A stretch of 64,000 nucleotides of DNA from assembly GCF_026786305.1 (NCBI RefSeq), contig NZ_JAJAYI010000073.1, positions 17,919-81,918 on the forward strand, read 5' to 3'. This document shows positions 8,725-18,706 of this stretch, piece by piece. Below the pieces are notes generated by a model. The model was not told the DNA's origin and did no database searches. It saw only the letters and a program-made list of their open reading frames with translations. The first letter of the stretch is position 1. The number at the start of each line of letters is the position of its first letter. This stretch comes from Cryobacterium sp. GTDB lineage: Bacteria > Actinomycetota > Actinomycetes > Actinomycetales > Microbacteriaceae. The translations under genes were made by a program, and so were the position numbers.

Positions 8725-9421
8725 TCGGCGCGTCCCAGCTCAGTACGAGCCGGGACGGCAGGCCTCGCGATACCGTCCACCCGGCGGGAACCGCCGCCCG
8801 TAGCTCGACCGGCGTGTAGCTGCGGCGAATCGAGGTGAGGCCGTCGGGGCGAATATAGGAGTGCCGAAAGAACGGCCAGGTCGCCGCCGCGAACCCGAGA
8901 TAGGCGATGTTGGAGCGTTCCAGGTCGGCGTGCAGCACCCGGCGACGGGCGAGATCCTCTGAATCCACGAGCAACCCTTTCAGTTCAGCAACGCTGAGGT
9001 GGTGCAGCACATGGTTCGAGACCACGAAATCGAAGCGCGCACCCTCAGCGACGAGGTCCGAGCTGAGCGCCCGCCGAAACGACAGCCCGGCAATTCGCGA
9101 CTGGCTGGTCGCGAACAGGTGCGCGCGGGCATCCGGGTCGATGCCGGTCACCCTCAGCCGAAGACCGTCGCGTACCGCCCAGCGGGCCAGCGCCCGCGAG
9201 ACGTCGCCGCCGCCCGAGCCGACGTCGAGCAGCGTCGCTTCGGTCGTGGTTGACAAGGCGGGGCGAATGCTGCGGCGATAGATCCTCCACCAGCCCGACA
9301 CGACCGCGTTGACCACGCGAAAATCCTGGTAGGTGCGGGTGAGCATGGCCGGATCGCACAGCGGAGAATCCATGATCTCTGCTGCTCCGTGAGCCCGCAC
9401 ACGCAATGAGGGAAGGACCAT
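8717..9421 (-). CDS. Class I methyltransferase of the type III PKS cassette (SrsB-like)
   Basis: A 234-residue SAM-dependent methyltransferase. Motif I is LLDVGSGGGDVSRAL, the acidic residue of motif II sits in GIDPDARA, and VSNHVLHHL marks the post-motif region. The ATG at 9421 directly abuts the TGA of the polyketide synthase gene, so translation is coupled. A second ATG at 9373 (MDSPLCDPAM) is a possible alternative start. By analogy with SrsB it would methylate a phenolic hydroxyl or ring carbon of the synthase product; that is inference from gene order. Confidence 0.85.
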   Translation of the reverse strand: MVLPSLRVRAHGAAEIMDSPLCDPAMLTRTYQDFRVVNAVVSGWWRIYRRSIRPALSTTTEATLLDVGSGGGDVSRALARWAVRDGLRLRVTGIDPDARAHLFATSQSRIAGLSFRRALSSDLVAEGARFDFVVSNHVLHHLSVAELKGLLVDSEDLARRRVLHADLERSNIAYLGFAAATWPFFRHSYIRPDGLTSIRRSYTPVELRAAVPAGWTVSRGLPSRLVLSWDAPNA

Positions 9422-10648
9422 TCAGCCCTCGATCACGGTCATCAGGCCGGATTCCACGGTGAGCCCCGGGCCGAACGCCATGGCGCAGACCCGTTCGCCA
9501 TCGGCGGTGGCTGGGCCGTCGAGAATGGCCTTCATCACGAACAGAATCGTCGCGCTGCTCATGTTGCCGTTGGTGCGCAGCGTCTCCCTCGAGGGCACCA
9601 GTTGGTCCGCGCGCAGCTCGAGCTTCGCCTCGGTCTTGTCGAGAATGCTGCGGCCGCCGGGGTGGATCGCCCAGTGTTCGATTACCGAGCTGAGCGAGGC
9701 GGCGGGAGCGAGGGTGAGAACCGGGGCGAGGAGGGTCGCGACGGTACCGGCAGAGTATGCGGCGGAATCCGCTTCGCGAGGAGCGGCGAGCTGCCCGGTG
9801 ATGGCCGCATCACGGGCGAACAGCGGGGCAAGGGCGCCCTCGATGTGTTCGTCGATGATGTGCGGCACGTAGGTGCTCAGAATCATTTCGAAGCCCTCAT
9901 CGCCGATTTTCCAGGCCATGTCGCCCTCGCCGACCGGGGTGATGACCGTTTCGAACAGGTCGAGGCCGAGTGCTTTTTCGCCGGGCAGCGGCGGCCGGGC
10001 GCTGACGATGCCGGCGGCCGCGCCGTCGGAGAACAGTGAGGACGCCACGATCGTGTCGGGGTCGCTCGAGGTGCGCAGGTGTAGTGAGCAGAGTTCGGCA
10101 CTGACCACGAGCACGACCGCGTTCGGGTCGGCTTCGACGAACTGCTTCGCGGTGCGGAGGGCCGGCATGGCGGCGTAGCAGCCCATGAATCCGAGGTGGT
10201 AACGCTGGGTGCTGGCTCGCAGGCCGAGCTCTCGCACGAGCATGTAGTCAGGGCCGGGGGCATAGAACCCGGTGCAGGAGACGGTGACGACGTGGGTCAC
10301 GTCTTCCGGTCGGACGTCGGGGCAGGCGGCGAGCGCCCGGCGCCCCGCTTCGACAAAGAGTTTGGTGGCCTCCGTGATGTACAGCTCGTTGCGTACCCGG
10401 GTGCTCGGCACGAGCAGAAGCTGCTGCTTTGAATCGAAGAACTGCGGTTCGGTCTCATCGTTGTCGAGGGTGAGCTCGGCGATCACGGTATGCCGGGTCT
10501 CGATGCCCGACACGTTGAAACTCGTGCTGACCAGCCGTTGAGCCAGCCGGCTGAGTCCGGGCTGGGCGGCAAAGATGTCGCGCACCTGCTCTTGAATCAG
10601 AATCGTCGGGGGAACTAGGGTCTGGATCGCTCTCAGCGTGACGGCCAT
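9422..10648 (-). CDS. Type III polyketide synthase (chalcone/alkylresorcinol synthase family)
   Basis: A 408-residue homodimeric-type ketosynthase. The catalytic triad is visible: C157 in GFMGCYAA, H329 in HWAIHPGG and N362 in TNGNMSSAT. The C-terminal GPGLTVE loop is the usual cyclization-pocket motif. Such enzymes condense an acyl starter with malonyl-CoA; bacterial homologues make alkylresorcinols, alkylpyrones or tetrahydroxynaphthalene. The coupled methyltransferase and flavin hydroxylase genes downstream match the SrsA-SrsB-SrsC phenolic-lipid order, so a modified long-chain phenol in the membrane is the best guess. Starter length cannot be read from the sequence. Confidence 0.93.
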   Translation of the reverse strand: MAVTLRAIQTLVPPTILIQEQVRDIFAAQPGLSRLAQRLVSTSFNVSGIETRHTVIAELTLDNDETEPQFFDSKQQLLLVPSTRVRNELYITEATKLFVEAGRRALAACPDVRPEDVTHVVTVSCTGFYAPGPDYMLVRELGLRASTQRYHLGFMGCYAAMPALRTAKQFVEADPNAVVLVVSAELCSLHLRTSSDPDTIVASSLFSDGAAAGIVSARPPLPGEKALGLDLFETVITPVGEGDMAWKIGDEGFEMILSTYVPHIIDEHIEGALAPLFARDAAITGQLAAPREADSAAYSAGTVATLLAPVLTLAPAASLSSVIEHWAIHPGGRSILDKTEAKLELRADQLVPSRETLRTNGNMSSATILFVMKAILDGPATADGERVCAMAFGPGLTVESGLMTVIEG

Positions 10649-10694
10649 GAGTCAGTCTCGCACGCGACTTCGATTGAGTACACCCCAACTTTAC

Positions 10695-10766
10695 GAATCT
10701 GGGGCAGCCGGGCGGACAGAATCTGGGGCAGCCGGGCGAACAGAATCTAGGGCAGCCGGGCGAACA
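10695..10766. repeat. Three tandem copies of a 24-bp unit over the PAP2 gene end
   Basis: Copies lie at 10695-10718, 10719-10742 and 10743-10766 and differ at only two positions. The copy nearest the gene (10743-10766) overlaps the last codons and TAG stop of the PAP2 phosphatase gene; in the other two the TAG position reads CAG. The unit is a whole number of codons, so loss of the stop would add repeated FARLPQIL-like octapeptides to the protein. Confidence 0.95.
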
Positions 10767-11661
10767 GACGGGTTCCGCTGAGCGCCAGCAGCAGCCCGGC
10801 GGTGACGATGGCCGCGACACCGCCGAGGTAGGCGACGATCGTGCCGAGCGTTCCGACACTGTCAAACAGGCTGCTGTTCAGTACCAGAGTGGCGATGAAG
10901 GCCACGGCAGAGAGCCCGCCACAGCCGATCGACAGCCAACGAATGCCGCGAATAGTCGACTGACGCAGTCCAGTGAACGTCCGGCGCGGGGCTGCTGGTT
11001 GGGCGAGAGCCGCAGCATCCGCTCGCGGTACGACGCCCACGCGCGGCCAGGCCAGCACGGCTCCGGCGAGGCATCCCCACAGGGCGACCCAGAGCAGGGC
11101 GGCGATCACGTCGCTCGGTCGATGCCACTGGTTGGCGAGCGTCGCTACGCCGGCCAGCACGGCGAAGGCGGTTCCCCAGCCGGCGACCATCGGGCGCATC
11201 CGCGGGCTCGCGACCAGGAACACGACGAGAGCGGATGCCGCCGCCACAGTGGTATGCCCGGATGGGAATGAGTTTCCGGCGTAGCCCTCGACCGCCAGGT
11301 CAGGGCGGGCCAGAATTCCATATTTCAGCAGTTGAGCCGAGGCCGTCGCCGCTCCGCCAGCGACGAGCGCGACGATCAGGTTGCGCCAGTTGCGGCGCAC
11401 GAGCGCGATGACCGCGGTCAGTACCACTCCAAACGCCACGGCGACATCCGGCACCGAGTCGAGCACTCGGCCGGTGAACGGTGTGATGCTCCGTCGGCCG
11501 AATTCGGCGCCGTCATAGGCGAGCTGGTCGGCCTCCTGGCCGGCGTGGCTGCGCACAAAGAACAGGTAGAGACCGATAAAGGCGACCGTGGTCAGCGCGG
11601 CTCCGGCGAGGTACCCGAGCGATCCCTGTCGGAGGGAGCTGAGACTTGACCGGTTGCGCAC
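10747..11661 (-). CDS. PAP2 superfamily membrane phosphatase
   Basis: A protein of about 304 residues with several membrane segments and the three phosphatidic-acid-phosphatase motifs: KYGILARPD (motif 1), the PSGHT block in NSFPSGHTTVA (motif 2) and NQWHRPSDVIAALL with catalytic His and Asp (motif 3). It likely dephosphorylates a lipid phosphate such as undecaprenyl pyrophosphate or phosphatidylglycerophosphate at the outer membrane face; the substrate is not determined. The frame is open to 11841, but the upstream part looks non-coding and contains small repeats. The GTG at 11661 (VRNRSSLSSLRQG) gives a normal N-terminus ahead of the first helix. Its stop codon lies in a 24-bp tandem repeat. 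Confidence 0.85.
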   Translation of the reverse strand: MRNRSSLSSLRQGSLGYLAGAALTTVAFIGLYLFFVRSHAGQEADQLAYDGAEFGRRSITPFTGRVLDSVPDVAVAFGVVLTAVIALVRRNWRNLIVALVAGGAATASAQLLKYGILARPDLAVEGYAGNSFPSGHTTVAAASALVVFLVASPRMRPMVAGWGTAFAVLAGVATLANQWHRPSDVIAALLWVALWGCLAGAVLAWPRVGVVPRADAAALAQPAAPRRTFTGLRQSTIRGIRWLSIGCGGLSAVAFIATLVLNSSLFDSVGTLGTIVAYLGGVAAIVTAGLLLALSGTRLFARLP

Positions 11662-11673
11662 GGTCAAGCATGC

Positions 11674-11709
11674 CACAGCGTTTCTGGGAGGCACAGCGTT
11701 TCGGGGAGC
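11674..11709. repeat. Two tandem copies of an 18-bp unit upstream of the PAP2 gene
   Basis: Two adjacent 18-bp copies (11674-11691 and 11692-11709), beginning CACAGCGTTTC, differ at only two positions. They lie in the 234-bp spacer between the divergent PAP2 and phosphodiesterase genes, just upstream of the chosen PAP2 start, where they could change promoter spacing. The rest of the spacer shows nothing recognisable. Confidence 0.85.
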
Positions 11710-11895
11710 TACTGCGATGCTGGGAGCCCGCACCTCGCCGCGACCAGGCGAGAGAGCTCCTTGCCCATTTACCCCAAGGGACGCACGATTGATGCGTGGC
11801 GTACACCCGTTGTTCAAGAACTTCTGATCGAATAGGCTCAATCATCGTGACGGCATGCCCGCAGAGCACGCCCGCGACAAACGAATGGACGCTCC

Positions 11896-12834
11896 GTGAG
11901 CATTCGAACGGCTGAGTACCCCCGGCCGGACCACTTCTTGTTACACCTGAGCGACACCCACCTGCTGGCGGGGGGTTCGAAGCTCTATGGCAGCGTCAAC
12001 GGTGAAGCGCATCTGGCCGAACTCTTCGCCGAGGTTGAGGCCTCCGGCGCCCGCCCCCAAGCCATCGTCTTCACCGGCGATCTCGCCGACAAGGGTGAGC
12101 CGGGCGCCTACGAGCTCCTGCGCGAGATCGTCGAACCCGCGGCGGCCCGGCTCGGCGCCCGCGTCATCTGGGTGATGGGCAATCACGACAACCGTTCGGC
12201 GTTCCGCGCCGAACTGCTCGATCAACTGCCGAGCGAAGCTCCCGTTGACCGGTCGTACGACCTCAATGGTCTGCGTCTGATTACGCTCGACACCTCGGTG
12301 CCAGGCCACCACCACGGCGCGGTGTCCGACCAGCAGTTGCTCTGGCTCGCCGACGAATTGCGTGTGCCGGCACCGGACGGCACGATTCTGGCCATGCACC
12401 ACCCACCGATCCCGAGCGTGCTCGACCTCGCCACCGCGGTGGAACTGCGCGATCAGGACCGTCTGGCCGCGGTCCTGAGCGGCACGGACGTGCGTAGCAT
12501 CATCGCCGGACACCTGCACTACTCGTCAATGGCGGTGTTCGCCGGCATTCCTGTGTCGGTGTCGTCGGCGACCTGCTACACGCAGGACCTCAACGTTCCC
12601 GTCGGAGGGACCCTCGGTCGTGACGGCGCCCGCGCGTTCAACCTCGTGCACGTCTACCCGGGCACCGTGCTGCACTCCGTGGTGCCGCTCGGCCACTATC
12701 CGACGCTCGACTATGTCGATGCCGCCGAAAGCGCGCGTCGACTGCGCGCTTCCGGCGTCGAGATCAAGCCGTCGGAAACTCTGCCTGCATTGCGCGAGCC
12801 GCCAATGACCAGGCCGATCCCGGTTCTGCACTAG
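11896..12834 (+). CDS. cpdA: Metallophosphoesterase, CpdA-like cyclic nucleotide phosphodiesterase
   Basis: A 312-residue calcineurin-fold phosphoesterase with all metal-ligand motifs in order: [28 protein letters not shown] and AGHLHYS. This set and the length match the CpdA/Rv0805-like class III cyclic nucleotide phosphodiesterases; other phosphodiester substrates remain possible. It begins with GTG. Its last 71 bp overlap the convergent Stealth gene on the other strand. It is divergent from the PAP2 gene. Confidence 0.87.
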   Translation: MSIRTAEYPRPDHFLLHLSDTHLLAGGSKLYGSVNGEAHLAELFAEVEASGARPQAIVFTGDLADKGEPGAYELLREIVEPAAARLGARVIWVMGNHDNRSAFRAELLDQLPSEAPVDRSYDLNGLRLITLDTSVPGHHHGAVSDQQLLWLADELRVPAPDGTILAMHHPPIPSVLDLATAVELRDQDRLAAVLSGTDVRSIIAGHLHYSSMAVFAGIPVSVSSATCYTQDLNVPVGGTLGRDGARAFNLVHVYPGTVLHSVVPLGHYPTLDYVDAAESARRLRASGVEIKPSETLPALREPPMTRPIPVLH

Positions 12835-14560
12835 TTGCGACACTGGTCCGTTCCCACGGCGCCACGATCGGAAAGTACAGCTCCAAAAACTCGGTGACCG
12901 CACCGCGGCGCACCTCGGTCGAAATCTCCGGGTGACTGCCGTCGTTCAGGCAGAACATGTCCTGGTCGCGACGCTTGCGCAGGTGATTCATCTGCCGCAG
13001 GGCGATGCGCAGGGTCGTCTCGATGTATAGCGAGTGCGCCTGTGTCTGCGCGACCGCACGACCGGTCATCAAGGCGTAGTAGTGGTAGAGCGAATTGGTG
13101 ACCGAGATGTCGGTCGCCGAACGAAAACGACTCGCCGCGGTGCGACTGAAGTCCTCGGGAAACTCCCGCTCCAGTTCCAGCAGCACGCTCCGACGCATCG
13201 GTGCCGGCGTGTGCTCCAGGTGCCGGGTGGTGACCTTGCCGAATCGACCGCGCAGCAGCGCCCGGTTCACGCGGGCGGCGTTCTCGAAACCGCTGCGGGT
13301 CGGGTCGTTCTCGCCGAGACCGATACGAGTGGATGCCTCCACAAACTTGGTCACTCCGCCCGGCGAGAAGAACAGCTCGGGACCGACAGGACGGCCGAAG
13401 AACATGTCGTCGTTGGAGTAGAGAAAATGCTCCGCCAGCCCGGGAATGTGGTGCAGCTGGCTTTCTACGGCGTGCGAATTGTGAATGGGCAGCACACTCG
13501 TGTCCACGAAGAAGTCTTCGCTGCGCATGATGGTCACGCGGGGGTGTTCGGCGAGCCACTCGGGCGCGGGCGAGTCGGTGGCGATGAAGATGCGTCGAAT
13601 CCACGGGGCGAACATGTACACGCTGCGTAGCGCGTACTTGAGCTCGTCGATCTGCCGAAAACGGGCGTCGGAATCGTCGCCTTCGCCGACAACGTAGGCC
13701 TTCATACGCTTGGCACGTTCCCGCTGAAACTCGTCGCTCGAGCCGTCGACCCAGCTGAACACGAGATCGATGTCGAAGGAGACGTCGCTGGCCAGGTCAT
13801 CAAACATGTTCTGCAGGGTCAGCCAGGTGCGCCCGTACAGGTCGATCGTGGTCTCGCGGGCTTCGGAGCGCGGCAGCCGGGTGCGCATGAGGGCATTTTC
13901 GACCGGGGCGATGATTTCGTCTTCGCCGAACCGCCACAGCTCAAATTGGAACGCGGTCTGGGCGCCGTAGCGCAGGCGACCGATCGGTTCGATGCGCGGC
14001 CGGTAGACCCGAAAAACGGAAGACTTGCGCAGCGCCGTGAGCGCGCCGTCGGCGAGCAGAAACGGCTGGCTCACGTTGCCGTCCAAGGGCTTGGCGTAGA
14101 AGGGCTCGTTGGCGAACGCCGTGGCGAGAACCTTGGTTATTTCCTTGCGCCGTTTGCGGTCCACGGCGATGACTGGACGGTTGTGGTCGCCGCGCACGAG
14201 CACAAAGTCGACGCCGGCGTTGGTGAGGGCGTCGTACACTGCGACGAGGTCTTTCACCATGGACTCGTGCGGCGTGTAGTGACCATTGATGAGGGCAATC
14301 TCGCCCTTCCGCACGACAAGGTCGTCGCGGTCAAACCGGCGGGTGCGGGCATCCGGTGTGATCAACACCAACTCGGGCTCACCGCTGAGCGACAGGGTCG
14401 GGATCAAACCGGTGTTGGTCGGGGGTTCCGGCTCGCTCGAGTCGTAACCCACAGAGTCGGGGCGAAAGGCGTCGGTGCCAAAGATATCGCCACCGAACGT
14501 ATCGGAGTGACCCCGGTCGGAAACATCCGCTTGTGCGTCCGGAATATCGCGTGTCGCCAT
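12764..14560 (-). CDS. Stealth family sugar-phosphate transferase
   Basis: A protein of about 598 residues with the four Stealth conserved regions: CR1 ([12 protein letters not shown]), CR2 ([20 protein letters not shown], then IFIATDS), CR3 ([15 protein letters not shown]) and CR4 (MFCLNDGS). Stealth proteins are hexose-1-phosphate transferases that build phosphoglycan capsule or cell-wall polymers and are related to GlcNAc-1-phosphotransferase. The first 230 or so residues are a separate N-terminal region seen in long actinobacterial members. The ATG at 14560 has a near-perfect AAGGAGGA site directly upstream; the open frame to 14698 is ignored for that reason. The exact donor and acceptor are unknown. 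Confidence 0.9.
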   Translation of the reverse strand: MATRDIPDAQADVSDRGHSDTFGGDIFGTDAFRPDSVGYDSSEPEPPTNTGLIPTLSLSGEPELVLITPDARTRRFDRDDLVVRKGEIALINGHYTPHESMVKDLVAVYDALTNAGVDFVLVRGDHNRPVIAVDRKRRKEITKVLATAFANEPFYAKPLDGNVSQPFLLADGALTALRKSSVFRVYRPRIEPIGRLRYGAQTAFQFELWRFGEDEIIAPVENALMRTRLPRSEARETTIDLYGRTWLTLQNMFDDLASDVSFDIDLVFSWVDGSSDEFQRERAKRMKAYVVGEGDDSDARFRQIDELKYALRSVYMFAPWIRRIFIATDSPAPEWLAEHPRVTIMRSEDFFVDTSVLPIHNSHAVESQLHHIPGLAEHFLYSNDDMFFGRPVGPELFFSPGGVTKFVEASTRIGLGENDPTRSGFENAARVNRALLRGRFGKVTTRHLEHTPAPMRRSVLLELEREFPEDFSRTAASRFRSATDISVTNSLYHYYALMTGRAVAQTQAHSLYIETTLRIALRQMNHLRKRRDQDMFCLNDGSHPEISTEVRRGAVTEFLELYFPIVAPWERTSVATSAEPGSAWSLAARAMQAEFPTA

Positions 14561-14861
14561 GGTCCTCCTTGAAAAAGTGGAGCACTCAATCGCGGGCCGG
14601 CCAGGGCTGAACCCGAGGAGTGCGGCCGACTGCGTCGGCGTGGATGCTTCAGTGTGTTTCGCAGCGACGATCTTCTCGAGAAGTGACGAAGTTCTCAATG
14701 GGCGACTGGCGTTCGGTGAAACGCCGTGGGCGCTCGTAGTCAGTCTACGTCCCGATGTCGGTAATTTGCTGCGCCCACTGATCGACCGGTCGGCGCCGGC
14801 GAAACGAATGCTGCGGCATCCGTTTCTCGGCCCGATTGTTGCTGTTCAGCGGCAATCTCGC
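14561..14861. other. Spacer between the YyaL-like and Stealth genes
   Basis: About 300 bp with no recognisable gene. It probably holds the promoter of the Stealth gene, whose strong ribosome binding site is at its left edge. One intergenic copy of the GCATCCGTTT motif sits at 14816-14825. Confidence 0.5.
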
Positions 14862-16940
14862 TCAAGAACGCAGCGGCGACAGTTCTGCCGGGTCGGTGAT
14901 CGGCAATCGGCAGACGAAGTCACGGCAGAGGTAGGCCGTGGGCTGGCCGCTCGGTGCGGTGCGTGCCGCGAACAGGTCGAATCCGGCGGCGGCGAACGCC
15001 CCGGCCTGGGATTCTGAAACGGATGCGACGACTCCCGCCGGGTGGCGTCGGGCCAGGTCCTGCAGGGTGACGGGGTACGCGGTGGCGACCGGTGGGGTTG
15101 ACGGGCCGGGCCGGTCGGGCGAGACGATCACGAGCTGCTCGATCGGGCCCCCCAGCTCATCGAACAGGCGCAGGGCAGCGCCAAACGCGAGCGGACGGTC
15201 GGGCGCGAGGGCGGAGACCGGACCGAGGCCGGCCTGCGCCGCCCGCCGATAACGGTCGTCGCCGGTGAGGAAGTGCAGCAACAGGGCAGCGTCGGCCGTG
15301 GCGGACAGTCCGGACGGATAGGCGCCCTCGGAGGGGTCGACGGCGCTGACCAGGCCCTGCGCGGTGAGCACCGGATCTGCGCCGTGCGGCGGGCGGAAGG
15401 CGGGTGCCGCGGTCGTGGCGGCGGATAGAGCCGGGCCGGCGACGTCACCCCGGGGCGTTGCCGCCGGCACGAGGGTCGGCGCGACGGGCCGGTCGGTGGT
15501 GCCCGACAGTGTGCTCTCGAGCAGGTGACGAGCCTGGATGGCGTAGGTCACGTCGCCGGTGACGAGTGCGAGTTCGAGGAGACCCCGTGAGTACATGCCA
15601 TAGTCCTCCAGCGTGGCTTTCGCGTTGGAGGTGCGGCCGCCGGAGGCAGGTCCGTCAACCGACGCGCGGACGAGGGTGCCGTCGGCGCGCTCGTGGTGCT
15701 CGCGCAGATAGTTTGCTGCGCGGCGGGCGGCGTCAACGAGGTGGGGCTGGTTGAAGGCGAAGCCGGCTCGGGCGAGAGCCTGGATCGCGAGACCGTTCCA
15801 GCCGGTCAGCACCTTCTCGTCGAGAGCCGGCGGGGCCTGCCGGAGGCGGTCGTTCTGTTCGAGTGCGTAGTAGCCGCCCTCGACTCGTTGGCCGTCGACG
15901 GTGCTCTCGGAGTCCTGGGCGCTCGCGAACCCGCCGCCCGGCAGTTGCATCACGTCGCAGAGAAAGCGGGCGATTCCCTCTGCGACGTGGCGAGCCCAGG
16001 CCGCTCCGGTGAGCATCCAGGCGCGCGTGTACAGGCTGAGCAGCTGGGCGTTGTCGTAGAGCATGCGTTCGTAGTGCGGGTCGCTCCAGTTGCGGTTGAC
16101 CGCGTAGCGAAAGAAGCCGCCCTCGATCGGGTCCCGCAGCGGTGACGCGCCCATGAGCTTGAGGGTGCGCAGGGCGAGGGTCGGTCCGTCGTCGCTCTGC
16201 CCGCCGGCGGCCTTGGCGCTGCGGGCGTTCCCGTCCCCGTGTCGCAGCAGAGAACCGTGTCCGAGCAGAAAGGAGAGTGCCGGGGCCACCGGAAACTTCG
16301 GCGCGCCGCCGAAGCCGCCAAACCGGGCGTCCTCATACCCGACCAGTTCGGCGACAGCGCGGTCGAGCGCATCGGCGCCGGGCTGCGCACCAGTCGCGGA
16401 GCCTGCGGCGCCAGGCGCTGCCCCCGCGGCGAGGTCGCGCGCCGACTCGCTGAGCATTTCGGCCACCCGCGCGGCGCCGGCCGTCACCTCGGCGCGGCGG
16501 CTGAGCCAGGCCGTCGTCACCGCGGTCAGAACATCACGAAACGATGGATGCCCCGCCAGAGCGACCGGCGGAAAGTACGTTCCCGCGTGAAACGCCTGCC
16601 CGTCGGGCGTGACGAACACGTTGAGCGGCCAGCCGAGTCCGTCGGTGAAGGCACTCGCAGCGGCGAGGTAGCTCGCGTCGACATCGGGGTGCTCCTCGCG
16701 GTCAACCTTGATACTGACGAAGTGGGCGTTGAGATACTCGGCGATTGCCGGGTCGCTAAAACTTTCCCGGGCCATGACATGGCACCAGTGGCAGGTCGAA
16801 TACCCGATCGACACAAGCACGGGCACATCCCGCTCGTGTGCTTCAACGAACGCATCCTCGCCCCAGCCGAACCAGTCGACCGGATTGTCGGCGTGGCTTC
16901 GCAAGTAGGGGCTGATGGCGTCGGCAAGTCGGTTGGGCAT
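14862..16940 (-). CDS. Thioredoxin-domain protein of the YyaL/DUF255 family
   Basis: A protein of about 692 residues. The N-terminal thioredoxin-like domain (DUF255) begins with [19 protein letters not shown] and contains [14 protein letters not shown], with a CxxC-like CHWC motif. An alpha/alpha-toroid region of glycosidase fold follows, with [12 protein letters not shown] and [14 protein letters not shown]. The length is normal for this family (bacterial YyaL, animal SPATA20), whose cellular role is not established. The frame also allows a TTG start at 16958, but the ATG at 16940 matches the family start and is preferred. Confidence 0.88.
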   Translation of the reverse strand: MPNRLADAISPYLRSHADNPVDWFGWGEDAFVEAHERDVPVLVSIGYSTCHWCHVMARESFSDPAIAEYLNAHFVSIKVDREEHPDVDASYLAAASAFTDGLGWPLNVFVTPDGQAFHAGTYFPPVALAGHPSFRDVLTAVTTAWLSRRAEVTAGAARVAEMLSESARDLAAGAAPGAAGSATGAQPGADALDRAVAELVGYEDARFGGFGGAPKFPVAPALSFLLGHGSLLRHGDGNARSAKAAGGQSDDGPTLALRTLKLMGASPLRDPIEGGFFRYAVNRNWSDPHYERMLYDNAQLLSLYTRAWMLTGAAWARHVAEGIARFLCDVMQLPGGGFASAQDSESTVDGQRVEGGYYALEQNDRLRQAPPALDEKVLTGWNGLAIQALARAGFAFNQPHLVDAARRAANYLREHHERADGTLVRASVDGPASGGRTSNAKATLEDYGMYSRGLLELALVTGDVTYAIQARHLLESTLSGTTDRPVAPTLVPAATPRGDVAGPALSAATTAAPAFRPPHGADPVLTAQGLVSAVDPSEGAYPSGLSATADAALLLHFLTGDDRYRRAAQAGLGPVSALAPDRPLAFGAALRLFDELGGPIEQLVIVSPDRPGPSTPPVATAYPVTLQDLARRHPAGVVASVSESQAGAFAAAGFDLFAARTAPSGQPTAYLCRDFVCRLPITDPAELSPLRS

Positions 16941-16988
16941 GCTCCATTGTGCTCCCAAACTGCAGGGAGGGGCGAGCGGAACCTGCCG

Positions 16989-17543
16989 CTAGACAGCGCC
17001 GAAAAGTGCGTCCTGCCGGCGTTGTACTCGCACCCAGACCAGGAATCCAACGAGGGTGAAGGCTCCATAGAACAGGTAGAGCACGGCGGAGGCATAGTAG
17101 CCGGCGCTGATCAGCAGGGGCACACCGACCACGTCGACGGCCACCCAGACCAGCCAGAATTCGGTCCAGCCCTTGGCCATGCCATAGGTGGCGAGCAGGG
17201 AACCGGTGAAGATCCAGGCATCCGCCCAGACCGGTTCGAACGAGCCAAGAGCGCGAAAGATGGGCGTGAGTACGAGGGTGCCGGCGACCAGGCCCAGAAC
17301 GAGCAGGATACGGGTGCGGTTGCCGGCCCAGTGTGGCGCGACGGCGATGTGCACCGTTGAGTCGCGGCTGCGCTGCCATCGCACCCAGCCGAAAACCGCC
17401 ACGACGATGAACATGATCTGACGGCCGGCCTGGCCGAGCAGGTTGACCGGGTTGGGTGTGCCGAACACAGCACCCAGAAACACCGTGAACAGCAGCGCGT
17501 TACCGACGATCCCCACCGGCCATGCCCAGATCTTACGGCGCAT
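16989..17543 (-). CDS. pnuC: PnuC-type nicotinamide riboside transporter, N-terminus doubtful
   Basis: From the ATG at 17543 the protein has 184 residues with about six membrane helices and PnuC features: WAWPVGIVGNALLF, IMFIVVAVFGWVRW and the DAWIFTGSLLATYGMAKGW block. PnuC proteins take up nicotinamide riboside for NAD synthesis by facilitated diffusion. The codons directly upstream in the same frame read REVVGNAFGIASAVGG, which looks like the first PnuC helix, but that stretch has no ATG, GTG or TTG before an in-frame TAA. Either a rare start codon is used, or the gene is 5'-truncated or frameshifted (an ATG lies at 17626 in another frame). It starts just beyond the terminator of the neighbouring reductase gene. 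Confidence 0.75.
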   Translation of the reverse strand: MRRKIWAWPVGIVGNALLFTVFLGAVFGTPNPVNLLGQAGRQIMFIVVAVFGWVRWQRSRDSTVHIAVAPHWAGNRTRILLVLGLVAGTLVLTPIFRALGSFEPVWADAWIFTGSLLATYGMAKGWTEFWLVWVAVDVVGVPLLISAGYYASAVLYLFYGAFTLVGFLVWVRVQRRQDALFGAV

Positions 17544-17643
17544 GCCACCGACCGCGCTCGCAATACCGAAGGCGTTGCCGACGACCTCGCGCGTGCCCGC
17601 GCCTTATCAAACGCCGCGCATTCCAATGTACGCCGGTGCCCGG

Positions 17644-17685
17644 AAAAAAAGTGGCTCCGACAGACGGGCAGTCTGCGGGGCCACT
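17644..17685 (-). terminator. Rho-independent terminator of the aldo/keto reductase gene
   Basis: On the minus strand a long hairpin (arms 17650-17665 and 17671-17685, loop GGGCA, one wobble pair and one bulged base) is followed by seven T residues (17650 down to 17644). It lies 22 bp after the reductase stop codon. Confidence 0.9.
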
Positions 17686-17707
17686 CGATACAAGCGGATG
17701 CTGCGGG

Positions 17708-18550
<843 letters not shown>

Positions 18551-18620
18551 CTATTAGCCCGATTCTCGGCTTACCTCCCCCCGCACCCAATGTTCACTGA
18601 CCGCGAAAACGCCAACGCCC

Positions 18621-18657
18621 CCAGCAGGCCAGCAGGCCAGCAGGCCAGCAGGCCAGC
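18621..18657. repeat. 8-bp microsatellite between the reductase gene and hrpA
   Basis: The octamer CCAGCAGG is repeated four times without a mismatch and followed by a five-base partial copy. It sits in the 165-bp divergent spacer, about 50 bp before the hrpA ATG and 80 bp before the reductase ATG, so changes in copy number would alter promoter or leader length for one or both genes. Nothing else is recognisable in the spacer. Confidence 0.95.
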
Positions 18658-18706
18658 TGCGCGTGCTTTCACGGCACGGATGAGGGCGAAGTAACATTGA
18701 CACTTC

